In this document: positions 59,673-64,000 of the stretch, one piece after another
Layout: each line of letters begins with the position of its first letter
How positions within the stretch are numbered: position 1 is the stretch's first letter
Assembly (NCBI GenBank): GCA_043228905.1
Contig: JBHGNT010000004.1
Coordinates: 186,001-250,000 of the forward strand
Source of the DNA: Azolla caroliniana
Lineage: Eukaryota; Polypodiophyta
DNA length: 64,000 bases
Direction: 5' to 3'
Made by a program: the position numbers and the translations under genes
The notes under the pieces: generated by a model
What the model was told of the DNA's origin: nothing
The model's database searches: none
What the model saw: only the letters and a program-made list of their open reading frames with translations

Positions 59673-60350
59673 TTTATTGGAGAATAAGAAAGATTGACGG
59701 GATGTAGCCAAGCACACAATGGTGCAGATCCAACTTCAATTTTATTGTGGTCAGTGGGTAACTTATTTATCATCAGTGTCAAAACAAAGATTCTTTGTCA
59801 TAATCTCCTCCAATGAGAAATGTGGACATAGCTTGTGCTTCCACTTGTCCATTTTAAGTCACAACACCGCATACGTGGATGAAATATAAAGTTTGATCGG
59901 TCAGAGAAGTTGAGGACGCAGATGATAAATAACACTCAAAGATAAGACTAACACAATAAAAGAGAATGCAACAAGACGTTTTTCCTTGTTTTTGAAAGTT
60001 TTGATTTACACAATCGAGTCTTATAGACCACCCTCTAATGCCAACAAATAGACACATTCGAATGTGTCGAGCAGCTTACAAGGAGGAGACCATAGCATCT
60101 TATGTTTCAAAGGCATATGCTTCGGTGTAGCAAATATCTAAAGCAATGAACTACATAAGAGTATTCCGAAATACCACGTGTCAAAGCGAGACGAACCCAA
60201 ACCGAGGCATGCTATGAATGTAGATAGAATAAAGCAAGGAAAAAATGTGTTCCTTTTCTCTCTTTTTGTTTTGAGTAGTTACAACTTACAAGATGTAGCC
60301 AAAGATTAGCTAGCTATGATGAGGCAAGAATTTTGAGTACATTGATACAT
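57647..60350. other. Gene-free region between MPH1-like gene and VPS2
   Basis: 57647-57800 is the GA/CT-rich promoter and leader of VPS2. From 57850 on no gene is supported. A (GA)n run lies at about 59635-59668. A B-box-like GGGTTCCAACC near 58263 has no matching A box. Confidence 0.5.
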
Positions 60351-61857
60351 CTATTGGGCTTCTTCTGGACCGGGGGCCACCGGCTCCTCAACTGTCGTGG
60401 GTGAGACAATGCCCTCATTTGTGGGCGCCAATGTTGAAGAATCTTGGGTGACTGGCTCGCTAACCACGGTATCGATGGCTACAACACCTGGTGTTTGTTG
60501 GTCCTCGGTACCCTTGAACTTTTGTATGTAGTAGCTCAACGTGGGGCCATCGACTGCATTGCTAGTTTCGGTACCTCCTCCTCCACCACTTCCGAATTGT
60601 GCCACCACTCCCAATGCCAAGATCATGCTCAGAACTACCGCGATCGCCACCATTATTGTCTGTTCGGAGCCGCTCGTCGAATCGCCCGCCGTGTTTGAGC
60701 TTATCGCATTCTCCGACACATACACCGTAGGCTGCCATGAAGAAGAACAACAACAAAAAACAGCACCGTGTATATCAATATCGTGTGTGTGTGTGCGCGC
60801 ATTCGACATATGCCGATTTTGTGAGTGATTCCTTTGCAGATTTGTGTAGTTAATGTGTAAGGTGTGTGATTATCGCGTTGGGAGATGAGATGCACGGAAA
60901 ATGTGCCGAATGTATGTGCAAACCAAGTGTTTTTTAAATGTGGTTCGAGTGTGCTAAAGGCATGATCGATGTGTAAACTGCGCATTTTAAATCTGTAGCC
61001 AATGGTGTGATGTGATTAGTGAGGTGGGATCAAATGTGGAACTTGATGAGTGTTGTGATTAAGAAGGTGCTTTTAATTACTTACTTCGACCGCATAGATG
61101 TTGGTTTGGCCGGCCGTGTCTTTCTCCACGAACCCCGTCCATTTCGGGGTTGGCCTACTGACAGGAGGGAATGTCCCCAACACTTTGGTATTCTCCTCTG
61201 CTTTCCACTCCATGCTCAGCTTCCCAACCTGCATGAATCCATTTCATCAATGATTTATTGGAAGCATCAGGATATAATCATATCATATATGTATGCTGCC
61301 ATGGCGAAGCCCATGAATTTTACTAATATCGATCTAGCATTCTTATCATGACCCATTAACAGGGTAATATATATATATATAAGGGCCATCCCCCCAATCT
61401 CGTATAAGTGGTTTTGATTGATGTGCAAATCTTAATGAACAAAGCACAAGGCCGATGGATGAATGGCCCATGAGCATGCTTCTTTAATGGCACAGAATAA
61501 TAACGACAGAATTAACATAAGCAAGCATCCCACTGTAAATAGTGGCATTGATTAAGATATGCCCATTGATTCATACATTTTCCTTTTCCTTTCTGGTAGC
61601 TCAAAGAAAGAGGGGATGGATCTAAACAAACTAACCTCTTTCTCAGGAGCGCATTGCTCCTCGTTGCATTCGTCGGTGCTAGCGGATCGTGCAACATGGA
61701 GAAATCGAGGAGGGTTGTGGTGATGATGGTCCCAGCATGGCCGTCCAAGATAGCGAGTTCCCACAAATTTACTCTGCAGAAAGGGGGAGGAGGAACTAGA
61801 AGAAGAAGGAGAAGAAGAAGGGAGGAGGTGTAATGAAGAGGAGATTACTCTGATCAT
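60351..61857 (-). CDS. MPH1: MPH1-like chloroplast protein (maintenance of PSII under high light)
   Basis: Three exons (minus): 61857-61636, 61228-61085, 60731-60351; all close the frame, 248 aa. Residues 1-57 are Ser/Arg/His-rich with almost no acidic residues, as in a chloroplast transit peptide. Then come an acidic CNEEQCAPEKE (64-74), a conserved core in exon 2 (EWKAEENTKVLGTFPP, PTPKWTGFVEKDTAGQT) and PTVYVSENAISS opening exon 3. One membrane span lies at about 147-168 (MVAIAVVLSMILALGVVA), followed by a Gly run, LSYYIQKFK and a Pro/Glu/Val-rich tail. This order matches the thylakoid protein MPH1 (At5g07020 type), which associates with photosystem II and protects it in strong light. The family call is from memory of its layout; an uncharacterised thylakoid protein is the alternative. 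The ATG at 61857 is the first in frame; upstream only a non-ATG codon extends it. Confidence 0.75.
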
Positions 61858-62499
61858 GATGATGGAACAGGATAGTGGCAATGAAATGGTTTGTGAGGAA
61901 TGCAGAACAGAGCTTAGTCTCTTCTGTGTGTGTCTTTGATTAACGTATGTGTGTGTGTGTGTGTTTTGTTTTAGATCACAAAAATGATGAAGAAATTTTT
62001 CCTTATCCTCCTTGGTACTTTTGTTTGTGGACTACCTTTTCTCTCTATGGCTAGCCTCTTTGGGTCCTTCCCTTTCTCATGTTTTTAAGTGCTCAAAAAT
62101 ATCAATCTCTCATACATACATATGTAGTATGTCCTTACCCCCGACGAGATGATAGTACGTTGTACACCACCTGTATTAGCTCTCCAGCTAGTACAAGTTG
62201 TAAGAGCAACGCATGTTTGCAAACACTCCTTGCTACTACTTACTACGTACCCCCTAAAGAACACTCTCAAGCACGTCCATGTTGTTGCCCAAGAAACCAT
62301 CGACGTGAAGTATTTCGTTGTCCACGTTGAAACCGAATAATCACCACATACGAGTGTGACTAAAAGCGACGAGGAAAGCATCGAGGTCCATGGAAATGAT
62401 CGTGGAAGCATCCCACTAACGGTGTGTGGAGTAATCCACGACGTCAACCAAAAAGATATAAGATCTTTTTGTTTATTTCTTGTTACACATAAACAACCA
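61858..62499. other. Gene-free region upstream of the MPH1-like gene
   Basis: Promoter side of the MPH1-like gene, with a (TG)n run at about 61943-61966. The 153-codon minus-strand frame across 62085-62546 shows no recognised motif and overlaps the LINE 3' end. Confidence 0.45.
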
Positions 62500-63421
62500 T
62501 AAGTCATTTTGACAACCTTTTTTTTTCCAAAAAAAACTCCTTCCATTAGTTATAAAATTTTACAAATGAGACGATTATGTACAAATCCCTGAAGGGACAC
62601 AATAGTTCCATCTTATGTGGATGCCCACTGACTAAAGAAAGGGAGAGGACGACCATTGTTGGATGAAGGCTATTTGTTGTCTTTTCAACTCCCTCGGAGC
62701 CGCCCTTAAGGCCATCATATTGGCTCTTAAGAGTGGCTACAATTTCACTCCATATCTCTTGCAGTAACCTTGTTGGATGTGCGGTTTGGTTGGAGAAGAC
62801 TCGCCTACATCGTTGTTTCCATAGAATCCAAAGAGTTATTGGATTGACCAATTCCAACGCCTCTTGAGATTTGTCATTAAGAGGAGTGGAGTGGACATTG
62901 CCGTTGGAGGAGAAAAAGACCTCTTGTGCTTTTATCACCAAAGTCATCCCCTCCTCCTGATGCTCGTATCTGCCAATTGCGGCCTGCCATGATAGCCAAC
63001 ATATATTTCCCCACTTGATTGAGCCTTGCAACTAGCATAATTGCAACAAGCGGCCAACCCCTCGCCATATTCGATGGGACGTTGGGCAACCCCACAGAGC
63101 GTGTCGTATTGATTCTACTGCATGTGGGCACTCTACACAATTAGAAGAGCTAAGGTTCCCACATTGCCATGCTCCCACCGGTAGGGACTTATGTATTAAT
63201 AGCCATTGGAACGTCACGGTAATTCGCCTCGCATGTTGTTGTTCCCACATCGACCAAATCAGTTCAAGCTGGCTAAGTCGGATAAGCCGTTTAGGAACTT
63301 GAGAGAGTGGGAGGGAGACAACAGACAAGGGGGGGGGGGGGGAGAGGGAGAGGTTTGGAAACCGGTTTCCAAGCCGTTTACCAAAACGGTTCACAAACCG
63401 GTTTAGGTTTGAGATCCCCAA
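62500..63421 (-). mobile_element. LINE 3' part: zf-RVT domain and C-terminal region
   Basis: On the minus strand 63240-63035 reads TVTFQWLLIHKSLPVGAWQC, then SSSNCVECPHAVESIRHALW and GCPTSHRIWRGVGRLL. This is the LP/C-x2-C/H-x3-W-x-C zinc-binding domain of plant LINE RTs. One TAG interrupts at 63032; the same frame then runs to 62546 with LQEIWSEIVATLKSQYDGL. The 3' end carries AACTAATGGAAGGAG and a T-rich then A-rich tail, as in the copy at 9862-10600. Upstream of about 63300 the text is replaced by a G run and the repeat at 63327-63480. Confidence 0.75.
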
Positions 63422-63480
63422 AATGGGATCATGATGCCAAACCAGTTAAGCCTAAACTGAACCGTTGTCGATCCCTACTT
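63327..63480. repeat. G-run and AAACCGGTTT-type palindromic repeat
   Basis: A run of about 13 G near 63331-63344 is followed by GAAACCGGTTTCC and CAAACCGGTTTAGG, two copies of the palindrome AAACCGGTTT about 35 bp apart, with AAACGG/CCGTTT words between. A related inverted stretch (GGTTCAGTTTAGGC on the minus strand) follows near 63450-63465. It looks like a small inverted-repeat element or its footprint. Confidence 0.45.
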
Positions 63481-64000
63481 GAGCCCTCGACAAATGTCAC
63501 ACCATGCCTTCCACATGGATGCACTGAATCTATCCTCCAATTGGCGGGAGAAACTAGGTTTGAGATCCATGTTTAGAATCCATTCCGTTTGGGGGGCCCA
63601 ATCAACCCCTTTTCGTGGCCTAAAGTAAGCGAAACGTAACCTCGATAGTCATTTCTTGGTTGGAGTCCTCGCACCACAAATTTGGCAACATTTCGACAAC
63701 CTTGAGATATATTGCAAATTACATGCGTAAATACCTTGAGCATAAGTATTTGAAACAAGCTAATGAAAGAGATGTACAACTATCCACGCCCCTGGAGATA
63801 TACGGTTCATATCGACGTAACTCCATGTCAACTTGTCTTTTTGCTTTAGACGAATATCAATGCTTCTAAATTTTTCTGTTGTCCGTTGTTGTTTCTTCTT
63901 GTGATTTACATTAGAGAATTTTCCTGTTTTGAAGCTACTCACATGACTTTTCGGTGATTAGTTTTGTTGTTCTCTTTTCAATCTCTTCACTAGGGTTAGA
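63481..64000. other. Right end, no gene seen
   Basis: AT-rich sequence without a supported gene. Any further part of the LINE is not recognisable here. Confidence 0.4.

Noticed and set aside
1-64000. CRISPR arrays, operons, bacterial defence or phage systems
   Set aside because: The window is plant nuclear DNA; the repeats are microsatellites, minisatellites and transposon remains without spacer structure.

Overview
This window is nuclear DNA from a flowering plant. The evidence is a set of intron-bearing plant genes with GT-AG splice sites: an oleosin pair, an LRR receptor kinase, a type-A response regulator, a plant bHLH factor, CDC27/HOBBIT, VPS2 and an MPH1-like chloroplast protein. The intergenic DNA is AT-rich and full of microsatellites and decayed retroelements. 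The species and clade cannot be read from the window. The telomere-like motif here is the hexamer TTAGGG rather than the commoner plant heptamer TTTAGGG, which is only a weak hint.

Layout. 1-13.9 kb is repeat-rich. It holds two copies of a block of roughly 2.7-3 kb (about 946-3690 and 6897-9860), each with one oleosin gene and its promoter. The second oleosin has a premature stop. Between and after the copies lie LINE fragments on both strands. 14-17 kb holds an intronless LRR receptor-like kinase (+). 17-23.6 kb is gene-free except for a 611-bp solo LTR with a perfect 5-bp target duplication. 23.6-25.5 kb holds a five-exon type-A cytokinin response regulator (-), with degenerate minisatellite and TTAGGG arrays upstream of it. 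29.3-31.3 kb holds a five-exon bHLH transcription factor (-). 32-40 kb is gene-free and contains a GAATACG-rich insertion with a 15-bp target duplication and more retroelement remains. 40.5-52.1 kb holds a complete 17-exon CDC27/APC3 gene (-). 54.3-57.6 kb holds a five-exon VPS2 ESCRT-III gene (-). 60.4-61.9 kb holds a three-exon MPH1-like photosystem II protection gene (-). The right end is another LINE remnant (-).

The genes are an ordinary, functionally unrelated set: oil bodies, receptor signalling, cytokinin signalling, transcription, cell-cycle ubiquitination, endosomal sorting and photosystem II. There is no operon or cluster logic. All multi-exon models were assembled by hand from splice signals. 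Reading frame and exon lengths close exactly for every exon (CDC27 767 aa, VPS2 224 aa, response regulator 214 aa, bHLH 283 aa, MPH1-like 248 aa).

I did not find a new multi-gene system. The most novel-looking material is mobile DNA. One candidate is a short element family that starts TAGTTGTTAAAAAAC and is rich in GAATACG, with target duplications at two separate sites. The other is a four-copy dispersed repeat ending in a small hairpin followed by CT-type microsatellite, one copy of which carries a decayed coding region.
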